64,000 bases of DNA, taken from contig CAMRHE010000017.1 of NCBI GenBank assembly GCA_947044405.1, positions 11,495,001 through 11,559,000 of the forward strand, given 5' to 3'. Position 1 is the first letter of the stretch. Every line of letters starts with the position of its first letter. Positions 23,101 to 35,100 of this stretch are shown in pieces. The translations under genes and the position numbers were made by a program. Origin of the DNA: Leptodactylus fallax. Its lineage: Eukaryota; Chordata; Amphibia; Anura; Leptodactylidae. The notes below the pieces were generated by a model. The model was not told the DNA's origin, ran no database searches, and saw only the letters and a list, made by a program, of their open reading frames with translations.

Positions 23101-26100
23101 TTTATTACCAAAACAAAAGAAGATTTATATTACTATCACCTTGTACATTTCCTGCCTAACCAGCCCTTGTGTGGTCCGAGCATGTTAGTTTTGCGCCAGA
23201 CCCCAACCAGCGAGCGTGATAAAATTACCGATCATATTAAGACTGTTTGAGGTTGAGAGGCCCCTGATCGGCTGAGAGTCTCACAGGCCCGGGCTTTATT
23301 AGCTGAACTAGGTCCCTAATCTTTACAAAATAGCCATTTATCTCAGAAAAAGGGGCCTAACACAAGTTTTATTGGGTGTTGTTTTTGTATTAATGAACAC
23401 GGGGTATTACAGAGACTATCACAGTGGGCACAGTGATCCCATGAGGTGCTGCATGTGCAGAGCGGACAGGGGGCCGTCATTACGCTCCGCTCCCATACTT
23501 ACAGTTGGGTTAGTAAGGGGAGCTTAAACGCTTTGACAGGAAGCTGCGAGATTCTGTTTTTGCTCAGACGAAGTGTAAGCAGAGACCGTGACAGGTTGTC
23601 AAATGATCCAGACTCGAGGCTGCTCAGCTTGTTGCTCCCCAGGTTGCTGTAAAAAAAAAAAAAAAAAGCAAAAAGACATTTGCAGAAAAGAAATAAAATG
23701 TCAACTATTTCAGTAGAAGGCATATTTGTGAAAGATGGACGTGCAGATTTTTCACAGAAGCGTGCATGTCGTCCTGAAGGTCTCTGGGGAAGTCGAGCAA
23801 CAAGTTATATGCTGTAGTATATATGTATGTACTAGGGAAATGCTTAGAAAGTACAAAAACTATGAAAATACACAAAAACAAGAAGTATACAATATAAATA
23901 GACAGTACAAGGCAGGAGATCAGGACCACTGTCATTGATGGACTCTTGGATGGGAATGTCACAGAGTTCTCTGTGACTTATATATTGAATACACATATAT
24001 TGAAGTCCTTAGAATAGGTCGTTGATAGGGGATCAACGCAGGTCCGACACCCCAGACCCCAATGATCAGCTGGAGGAAGAGGCTGTAGTGCTAAGGTGAG
24101 TGCTGTGGCCTCTTCATGGAATACCAAGCACAGCGCCATACATTGCATAGGGGAGGTGCTTGGTATTGCAGCTTGGCCGATGTCAGCTAAGTGATCGTTT
24201 GGCCAATAGTTCTCTCTTCCCCAGCTGAGCACTGCATGTGTAGTGAATGGTGGAATGGGGGGGAAGTCACTAGCAGACTCCACTGGAGGTGGCTTGTATC
24301 CCCAGAACAAAAGGACAGGGCATGCTAAAATCCAACTGCCTGATCCTTATCCCATCTGCCATCAGGGAAGACTCAGAAGGCACCCATACATATTATATGG
24401 GAGGCTAGTCTCGTCCAAGTTTGGTGATCTTGGCCAACAATCATCTAATGTATATGGTCAGCTTCAGTCTAGTGTAAAAAGTAATAGATAGATGGACAGA
24501 GAACGGCAGAGAGCGAGCGCATGTGGCAGAGAGAGAGCGCGAGCGCATGCGGCAGAGAGAGAGAGAGGCGCGCATGCGGCAGAGAGAGAGCGCGAGCGCA
24601 TGCGGCAGAGAGAGAGAGCGAGCGCATGCGGCAGAGAGAGAGCGCGAGCGCATGCGGCAGAGAGAGAGAGCGAGCGCATGCGGCAGAGAGAGAGCGAGCG
24701 CATGCGGCAGAGAGAGAGCGAGCGCATGCGGCAGAGAGAGCGCGAGCGCGAGGAGCGGGCAGAGAGAGCGCGAGCGCATGCGGCAGAGAGAGAGCGAGCG
24801 CATGCGGCAGAGAGAGAGCGGCGAGCGGCAGGTGCGCGCAGCAGAGAGAGAGAGCGAGCGCATGCGGCAGAGAGAGCGAGCGCATTAGGCAGAGAGAGAG
24901 CGAGCGCATTAGGCAGAGAGAGAGCGAGCGCATGCGGCAGAGAGCGAGCACATGAATAAATGTGAAAGAGATTTCAATAGATGGACCAATTAGACACTTA
25001 CAGATCTTTGATACGAAGACGTAAAGGAAATGAACCACTTCGGACTTCAGTGATGTCATTGGAGCTCAGGTCCAGGGTCTCCAGTGACATGTATGGTATC
25101 AGGTCACTTTGCTCAATATTCCGAATCTTATTGTGATGCCTGCAAAATAAGAGAGAGGAAGTTTACCTTCTGTAGCATTGTATTATATGTAAAGTGCTGA
25201 CTAAAAAGAACCCAAAGCACAGTCATGTCTATTCCACGCCACCTGCTGACCCGTCTCTCGCCCCCTGCAGGGTTTGATGCCTCATACTCTATAGGACCTT
25301 GGATGATACAGGGTAAAGATACCTCAAAGGACTGGAGCTTAGTTACATTTAGGGTCATCTGCGCCTCTCTGGCTTTTATTCATCGTACAGGAAATGAACA
25401 CTTTCATATCTGGGGGGAAAAAAGCATCTTCTTCATGAGTCTGCTGAGTCAGTGTTTCCCGAGGGAAGCTGGACAAATTCTCAGGCCGGCTGCAGATGTT
25501 GTATTTGTTCAGGTGGGAATTCAATCCAAAAACACAAGGACAGGCCAGTGACTGAATCCATGAACCCGGGGAAGGGGGGCCAGAATCAGCAACGTATCAA
25601 CTTGCTCCCAAAAATGGAGGGCTTTGGAGCATATAGTGGAGCTATAAATAGCATTGTATTTATTAACCATTATTTACATAATCGCTCACATCTGTCCCCA
25701 TGTTAGTCCTTCATGTCGGCACACCGGTCTCATTTATTTTCCAATTCGTTTTCCCTGTGAGAGTAAATCTGATTATGGACATACATGTTCCAGGTCAACA
25801 TGCAGGTCCTCTTTGCTCCAGGACCTCACCTGGGACACCCCTACTTCCACCAACATACCAGAGTCAACTGGGCGGTGACAATATCAAGAGTCATTTCTGT
25901 CCTGTCCCAAACCCCATCCCCTAGTTTGGCTGCCATTCCCAGCCATTATAGGTCACTACCAACTTCCTCTACATGTTGAAGCCCAACCCTTCTTTCCACC
26001 ATTGGCCATCAAGAGAAAGCACATTAGATGGTTGGCCGGGTCGGTAGAAGTGGCCAAGATGGGTCAACATACAACACAACAAGTTGTGGCCACCTTTAGA

Positions 26101-29100
26101 ATTAAAAGGGTTTTTTGGGGCTTATATATTGATTCCCACATGCTCAGTACAGCAAATCAGGCCCAGTATAAATTTACCATACAATATGTAGTCTATTTCT
26201 AGTCTGTTGAAATTTAACACAGTTTTCCTACATCTTCCCACTATGACTAGTAGAAAGCCTAAGGGGAAGCTGACGAAGTCCACCGCCAGTCTCTACTTCC
26301 TGGTCCCTCTTGGCAGACAGGAAATAATCTTTCAGCCAATCACTGACCACAGCAGTGTCCAACCTCCGCCTGTGATTGGCCAAGCAGCATTTCCTGTGTG
26401 TTGGGATGAACCAGGAAGTGGAGACCAGTGGGGGACTCAAGAAGCAAATAGTGGTGGGGTCCAACTATGTTAAAGCCCTGAAGGTCTCATCTGCTCAGGA
26501 ACAAATCCCACAACTGTCAATCTACACCAGACTACATTCTAGCAGAGGAGCAACCTGGAAGCCGACCACTGATACGCACTTCATATCTTCTTATCCTTCT
26601 TAGGTTTCTATAACTCCTCGCTACTTTCCTCCTATGTATATAATCAGCCTTTTCTAAAAAAAAAAAAAAAAAAATCAAAGATTGTCCAACTCTATAAAAA
26701 AGTCATAGCGACTTTACAAGAGTACAATTATTAAAAAACTGAGGATTTATTGGGATTTATTAAGATTATGATCTCTCCTTAAGAGTCAAATACTTTTTCA
26801 GCACCAAGCAGAATTAATTGTGAATTTACAACCTGAGATTGATTTATTTTACAACGGTGTAAAAAAAAAAAAAAAAAAAATCCTGAAAAATTCTGGACCG
26901 TATTTGTCACAGTCTGTTAGTCATTAAACCTGAAATGGCCTTTAACTGTGTAATTGGAAAGTCTTATAGGCATAAAAACAAAAAACACCTTCAGCACCTT
27001 CTACTCTCCTGACTTGACATTGATGGTTGAAACCCATCCAAAGTAACTAGAAATGATAAAGAACTTTAAGGACCGGGGTAATTAATACATACTAACACAA
27101 TTTTTTTTGATAATTTAGATGGGGCTATTTCTCAGATGCTAAAAATTTCCTTTTATATTTTTTTTGTAAACATGACCAACATTGGGACCTCCAAAAACTT
27201 GCAGATACAATTTTTCTGTATAGCCAGTGAAGCCATCTCTCCTATAATACTTGATATCACAAAGTTATTCACATCAAACAAAATACTTTATTGTAAAAAC
27301 AAAAAAAAACAAAAATATTAAGTTCTCCAACTTTAAATTTGTTGACTTCAATGTGAAAGCGAGACCCATGGCTACCATGTACAGAATAACATTGGGGTCT
27401 TTCCACCTTGTGTTCACAAAATATTGGAAACCTTGTACTGGAACTTTGGATTTGAGACCTTATGGCCAACGACACTTGAAAGACAGCTAAGATTGTAAGA
27501 GACATCCCTTAAACTTATTTTCCAAAGACCACTCTTTTCAGCTGACCACGACTGATCTAGAAACGATTATTCTGGGATGGATTTTCAATACTCATATAGT
27601 CTTTGAAAGTACCCTACAGAAGACCATTTTTCACTACAACTTTTGATGGTCATCTCCGAGAGGTTTTACTGCATATAATAAATTTTCTTAACGTTCTTTG
27701 ACCTCGATATTCAACTTGTCCACTGGTTCATCGCGCTACCTCCAACTTAAGGAGGCTATACACACAGCTAGCCCTTCCATCCCCGCGCCACATACAAGTA
27801 CTGCTTTGCTCAAGCAGGCTTGTTTTCCTAGCAGGACGAGGGGAATATGCCGCTGCCAGACAATTGGTGGTGGCTTATTTCCCTTAAAAACAAAAGGATT
27901 GGACACGTTGAAACCCAACCATTCTTTCCACCACCAGCTGTTGAGGGAAAGTTGGGACGCCACCAAACACATTAGGGGGTTGGCCAGTCTAGCTGAAATT
28001 GCCGGATTTGGCCAACGTACATCTAACATGTGTGGCCAATTTTAGAGTTAATCATATCTTATCCAAGGAAATTAATACATATAAGCTACTTATTTATTTT
28101 AGATGTGGAGTATTGCCTACGCAAAGGTCTTCAAGTCTGCCACAATATGGGGTGCTTGCCATATAGATCTGAAATTACCCATAGATATCCGAAAGAGGTT
28201 TCCATCCATAACTAAAGACAACCCTGATGCCCTTCTAGTGAATACTCACGTCGGCCATTTTGAACAAGCAACGGAGAAGGGACTCCATTGAGACAAGACT
28301 TAAATTTCAGATTTGATCCCAAAATGTTATAGTTAAAAACCTAAACTAGACTAAAGACCGCAAATCGTAGACAAGCATCACCCAGAGGTAGTTACGCAGA
28401 AACCCACATCTGGGTATCCCCTCTAATTTCAGTGTCATCGTGAATTGCAAAAATGGAGCATCTCCTCAGGCCCAGCAGATGAGACACAATAACCCTATTT
28501 TTCTTTTTTTTTTTTTTTTTTCTCCTTATAAACAAAAGCTGCCCTCGATCCATATTATGTCGGGATCTTTGGGAACGTAGAGACAAAGGAAAACTTTGAT
28601 ATGGGGTTTGGAGCCACATGACTGTACTTGGCTAGAGGGAAAGCGAAGCGTTTAGTAATATCTATCAGATGCATTCGACAGAGTTTCAAAGTGAATCACA
28701 GCTGAATAATTCGAAACAGCTTGTGGATCCCAAATACCAAATAGGGCAATAAGACTAGGTTGGAAATACCACCATTATTACTGTGATTAGGTGCCAGATG
28801 CGTAATTGTAACCAAATGTGCCTCATGTAAGCAATTCGCCCAAAGTACTAACCTTCATTAAACTAGTTTGTCTCTAATGTGTAACATGAGGTAAATGCCT
28901 TTGTTAACAGTAATTGTGTTTGCTGCTCTTTTTAGTTTTTTACTCGGTATTACATATTTTAGGCATTAAGTGTGTATTACGCTGAAGTAGTCGCTGGATT
29001 ATTGCGGTTAGGTCGGGGTTTACGAGGTGGGTTAAAAGCTTAAATTATATTGATCAGTAATTTAAAAGTCTAATAGAAGCAAAAGATGATGAAGAGATAC

Positions 29101-32100
29101 GGGCGCGGGGAAGAGATGAGAAAAACAGAAGGTTGTAATGTGCGTAAGAACCCAACAGTCAGAAGATAATGCAAACCACACGTCAAGATAAGGCACAAGA
29201 AAACGATAAAATAAGTGCCAGGGAATGTATGACCGTCTGAAGATGGGGAAGTAACAATTAACACAACTTATGTGAGAGGTGCATGATACTCTACTGGGTG
29301 TCAAGCACCATCTCCTTGGGGTCTAAACTTGGGGGTAAATTCTTCCTAGAAAATTCCTTTAAAGACTCACAATGACCTATCCTTAAGATAGGTCTTTAGT
29401 TTGAGACAGCACTGCACATTGGCCCAGCTGCACGGTTACTGCTTGGCTCCCGACAACTCCAGTTCCTACCAACTCCACTGATTCTAGTTCACTTGGAATT
29501 TTTTCTCTAGCCCCCACCATCCCCGAGCAACCAGTCCTGTTAGTTTTGGTGCCTGATATACTATTTAGGATCTGTACTGTCAGGAGGGCGGTGGAACAGT
29601 GGTCATTCACACATGGGATTAGTGGGTATTCCAGCAGTCAGATTCCCAGCGATCAGACACTTCTCTCCTATTCTATGGATAGAGGATAATTGTTGTTAGC
29701 GGGAAAACCCCTTTAAGTAAGCATATATTTATAGGAGTTAAAGGGGCTGTCGTAGATCAGATATTGATGGCTTGTACTTAAGCTCCATAGGCTATGCAAA
29801 TTTCAGCTGATCAAGGGGGTGCCAGGTGTAAGACCCTCCACATATAAATGATACTGATGCTATGTTCTATGGATAGGACATTAATCTCTGATCTTGGGGA
29901 TTTCTTCACTTAGTACCTTCACCAACCAGCAAGAGCAGAGAGCAACACAAAGAGGGTCTTCTCTAACCCTCACCTTCTCACCCTGATGGGCCCGGGAAGT
30001 CCTTGCATTACAGATAGTCCTTGAATTCCAATTAGTATCATGTAATGCACAATTTTGCCTGTGGTGGTGCTGCAGGGAAAATGACCAGATTACAGCCACT
30101 CTCTAGTGGTGATCCTGTGATCGACTAATTATAAGGGGACACTTCTAAAGTAGATAACTTATTAACTCAAAGCATGGGAAGTAACTTGCCTTCCTTTATT
30201 AAAATTAATCCCGATGTGACAGTGTTGGTGGGGATGTTACCTAACTCAGATCATGTCCATAGATGTGGGATATAGCTTATAAGGCCCTAAGGACAAGTTG
30301 ATAGATGATTGTCATCGGCCTATAGTAATGGGATGTTGGGGTGTCCATTATTGTGAAGAACATGAGGAAGGACTTTCCCTAATAAAGTGTATTTTATATG
30401 TACAAATCTCACATGATCAGTAAGAAATAATACAATAATATGAGCAATCGGCCATAGAAAAAACACCATTTCATCGTCAGTCTACATCCCTCCTGTACTG
30501 CCGTGTACAGCGCAGACAATCCATGGCTGCCGTGTACTGAGTCTATTGCTCTAATTGCAGGTTAATGCGGATTGATCTGGACATTAATTAGCCTGTAAAA
30601 CAGATTGATTTTTTAATAGACTTTTATACTCTGCAGTGACAATATAGACCTATTGATTTAGCTTCACCAGTAAATACTCTGCACAAAGCTGCTTAGCCCT
30701 CTGTGAACCATTTAATCCTATTTTCCACTACCTTAACCCCCCCGACTCCCCAAAGGAGGGTTAATTCAAAGTTTGGTTTTCCATTCGATATGTAATTAGT
30801 AACCCTTTATAGTAATGGTCACCGGGTTCACGATCCTTATTACTTACTGGAGGATTCAATGACTGCAGATGGAGGACAAAAAAAACAAAAAGACACTTTG
30901 CCTACTCTCATTGATCAAGTTATTCTGACTCAATAGGTCTTCAGGTTGGTGAAACCATGAATGAACATCAGAATATTTGGTGCAGAATCAAATATACAAA
31001 TGTGGTTGGACAAGATTAGTCTATATCGGGCACATCCGGCAGTCTAAGTTGGCCATATGAACATCGGACCACCGATCGTGCTAGGCAATGAAATATCTGG
31101 GGTGTTCCTGACCCGAACTGTTACAGTTCTCGTAGATAGAAGCCATATGGTTATCACATAATACTAGTTCCATGGTTTGAGTAAAGGGTATCTATCTATC
31201 AAATCTATCTATCTATCTATCTATCTACTATCTACTACTACGAAATCCATGGCATCTGGAGGTAGAGTCACAGATTCTAATACCCTATGAAAGCTCAACT
31301 GTATGCAACATTGCCCGATGAATGCTGTCCCACCAAAACAAGAGCAAAAGGAAAAAAACAAAAAAACAAAAACAAAAAAGTATAACCATGAGGGCCTATC
31401 ATGTCCTTAAACATTGGCCATATTATAGACCGCTGCAAAACTTTGCCCATATGTGTCCTTGTTAAATAGATCCAACTAATAGCACCGACATCGCTGCACT
31501 GTTGGAGTGGCCAACCTCACAGCTTCATGTCATCGTTGCCCCATGGCGGTACACTCCCATAGCCTTGTACCTCCAGCAGGGGCGTTACTACCCGCCCAGT
31601 GCGTGGTCAGCTTTCCACCACTCTATAATACGGCCAGTGTTAGAGGACATGAAAGATCCTTTAAGTTTTTATGTGACCATATACTACAAAAAAAACAAAA
31701 AGTTTCTGACCAAAAGGTGAAGGCAGAAAACTCATCTACACAAATTTAGTGGAATAGTTTATATAAGCACCACATTTTTTTTTTTTGCGACTGTTTTTAC
31801 ATTCAATTTTATGGTACAATTAAAAATCTATATATGTGTTATTAATTGGTTCTAAGAATTCTTTCTCACTTAACAGTAAGGCCTTGAAGGAGATTTTTTT
31901 CTTTTGCTGAAAAGCTTCCACTCTTTGGAACGAGAACACATTGAATACAAAATGGACAAGAAAACAGTGGGGGCCTAGACTTGTTTAAGTCAGTGAAAGG
32001 GTTTTTTTTTCGTACAAGTGCTAGTGACTGGAACACTTGGGGACTTTCTAAAAAACCTCCTTGATGTCATATTGCATTGAAATTTGGGCTTTCTTCAATC

Positions 32101-35100
32101 CTGAGTTTAAAAAAAAAAAAGAGAGAAAATTGAAGGCATCTTAAGACCTTTTCTCCAGATCCCAATAGTCAGCATTTCTTTCCTTGCTGCCGAGTCCCTC
32201 AGTGTTTGTGAGCTAGCGGGGGACGGCTAATTGACCATTTTCTATTAAACCCAAGACATAATAGAGGAACATCTGGTGAATAAATGAAGGCTCCATTGAA
32301 AGGCTCTGCAGCTCTTGGACTTCCCAGCAATGGACGCTGAATACAAGACAACTCTTCTCAAGCAGCACAAAGCATAATAGCAAAAATAGAAAAGACAAAC
32401 CAAAAATACTCAACTCCAGTTAATATTTGTCAGCCGTAATTTATGACCTCGGCCTGGGGTGGAATTTGCGGTTATGAATTTCTACAAGTGTTTATAGGTT
32501 GTTTACTATGTCATTTATTACTTTTATTCTCATATAAAACTGTCCATAAATTTATAGATATGTGCACGGCTATAGAGAAGATTTATTTTTAGTTACTTTA
32601 CTCCTTTATACAGTGCCAACATATTCCGTAGCGCTGTAGATAGATTATCATTACTGACATTGGTTCCTGTCCCCATTGGAGTTCACAATTTTGATTGCAA
32701 ATTAAAGGGGATGCCCAAAATTATAGAGCAAACTCTGGGGTGGCCGGGGTGAATAAAAAAAAAAAAAAAAAAAAAAAACACACACACACCACACACTTGT
32801 GTATCCCTGACACTCCATTGTCCAGTCCTGGTCCGCTTTCCCGCACATGGGAAAACTCAGCACGGAGAGGGACTGGTGATGTCACTCACACACATCATCG
32901 GTTACTTACCTGCGACCACTGACTGATCTCAGAGGTCAGGTGAGTAGAGAGGCTCAAGGCATGGCGAGTTCTGGCACCAGAGTAATAAGGGACCAGGACT
33001 GGACAATGGGGCGCTGGGGATAGGGAAGCATGTCTTTTTTGTTGTTGCTGTTTTATACCCACTCCAGCCTCCCTTGAGTTTGCCCTAAATCCTGGACAAC
33101 CCCTTTAGCAGATCATATTTTGGAGTCTGGGAAAAAAGCAGAAAACAGGGTGAATATACAAACACTATGGAGATGCCGTCCTTGTATAAAGCCAGGTCCC
33201 CAGCCTTTTGAAGACAAAAGCACTAACCACCAGGACACCGAGCTGAAATTGTCAACTAAACTGAGGTTCAATGGACATTCTTTTAGCTTCAGTCAGGTGA
33301 ATGAGTGTAAACTCCAAACATATCCATAGGGTTTCAGACACTTACCCAACGTACATGAGAAATGCGGGACTAAGACGCTGAGAAAAGGCTCAAAAAAAAA
33401 AAAGCAAAACACCAAAGTCTAAAAAGAGTATTTGAACTGTTCCAAAAAATTTTTTTGTTCCTTAAAAATATTTAGCAATTTGGATTTAAAGAGAGATTGT
33501 TTATCTCATTTAATAAAACAGGTAACGTAAACAAGTGATACAATTCATTTACCGTAACCAAAATAAAAAAAAATGACAAGGCCTAAGTTTACCCAAGGGA
33601 TGACATGAATTTGGCGAGGACTCTGTACCTTCAGAACGTGGCCACTTTCCAGCGTCAATCTCAGATCTACAAGCTAGATCAACAATTTTATTGATGGAGC
33701 AACATGCCAAGTCACCTCAACCGTGTTTGTCGAGTCTTTTTTTTTTTTTCTCCACTTGAAAGTAAACACAGGTGAGCAAATTCTAACTGAAAAAATGAAA
33801 GGCGAGCGTATCAACCTCTAACAAAATGCCGATCAATAGCGCCGGAGGATTAAATGCTAGTTTAATCAAGAATAACTTCTGTAACCAACGTAAAGTAAAC
33901 AAAAGAAGACTTTACAGAGAAGCATTTCCTGGCAAAGACAAAAAAGCGCAAATCCAAAGGTTTAATGAAGCAGAGAGACTCTCACAAAACACATTTCACC
34001 GGATCTCGCGTTCCGATAACAGAGTGTTTTCAGTCAGGGAGGAACAAAAAAAAATGAGCAGTTCAAATAAGAAGCAGAAACACCCTCTTAGTAACCTCCC
34101 ACCTATCACCTGAAGACAATGGCCGCAGTCACTTACCGGGCTCTAGCCATGTTTCCGGGGGAAATGTTTTTAAAAAATGCTCAGAAAAAAAAATAAATAA
34201 AAAAAATGCTCCTGTTCTGGCATTTTCCAGGTTCCCATTGGTCTCTACTTTCGGGTTCTGCCTTGACACATGGGAAATATCCAACCTCACTGGTTGAGGT
34301 GGATCACTGCTGTGGCAAAGGATTGGTCGAGTGGGCATTTCCTGTGTGCCAAGACATGACCAGAAAGTAAAGACTAACTGGATGGCTGAGACTAGACTGG
34401 AGTGGTTTGAATCCGGTGTGTTGTGGATCCAGTAGATGGCGCTGCCTTGGCTCCAGGAGCCTAGGGGTTTTCAGGTGCTGTATTGTTGATGTAGAGGCCA
34501 ACTACGCCTCTCCTATATGCAACACTAACCCTAACTCACGTGGATACAGCAGGTGGTGCCTTGTACAGTCACAGGAGGCAGCGCCACCTACTGGACCCAC
34601 AGCCTACCAGGCAGCACCCTATTTTACATACTCCATTTTAGCATCTACCCTAACTGGATCCTGGTAGGCATCAGAATGGGATCAGCAGGGAATCAGTGAC
34701 GTACGGCTTCTTTTTCACCCCATTCAGATCATATTTTTAAAATGTTTTCCCCACCAAAATTTTTTAATTTTTTTTTTTTTTGTACAACTGACAATTTTAC
34801 CCTACCAGAAAACCAAAAATTAAATCATGTTTCATGGTTTTGAATACTAATGTAATACCCGTTGTGTACTGCGGTGACCTATACATTACAATATGGCAGC
34901 CAAAGACAAAAATATGCCAAATCTAATTCTCCATAAATAAGTGGTGTGTAAAGAGTTAGCTTACACTGAATAGTTAGGATACAAGTTCAACTTACAGTGA
35001 GAGGCTGATGACTTTTGAGGCGGCAGGTCCAAGAGAGGGGATGGCAGTTAACTCATTGTAGCCCAATTGCCTAAATGAAAAATAAAAATACAAAATCAAA

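Larger units (their letters stand above)
23647..25001 (-). other. LRIG1 intron between LRR5-6 and LRR3-4
   Basis: Contains a MITE copy (about 24000-24245), a TGGCC-type repeat fragment (24300-24465) and the purine-rich array 24488-24955. Confidence 0.75.
25140..34995 (-). other. LRIG1 intron between LRR3-4 and LRR2 (9.9 kb)
   Basis: Repeats: TGGCCA-type copies (about 25890-26110, 27870-28045), FoldBack-like MITEs (26255-26445, 29357-29716, 34140-34385), (CTAT)n at 31191-31230, a dispersed repeat fragment (32600-32690) and a palindrome with CTCF-like motifs (34425-34600). Repeat-poor stretches at about 26600-27700, 28800-29040, 30520-30740 and 33420-34100. No exon-like segment was seen. Confidence 0.65.

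Noticed and set aside
24441..25059. Long frames on both strands coding for Arg/Glu-rich or Ala/Leu/Ser-rich protein
   Set aside because: Stop-free translation of the GA/GC tandem array on both strands; the minus frame only touches the real LRR exon out of phase.
33340..33420. Splice-like CTTACCC motif suggesting another LRR exon
   Set aside because: The minus-strand reading gives no LRR consensus, and LRR2 already joins LRR3-4 in phase.
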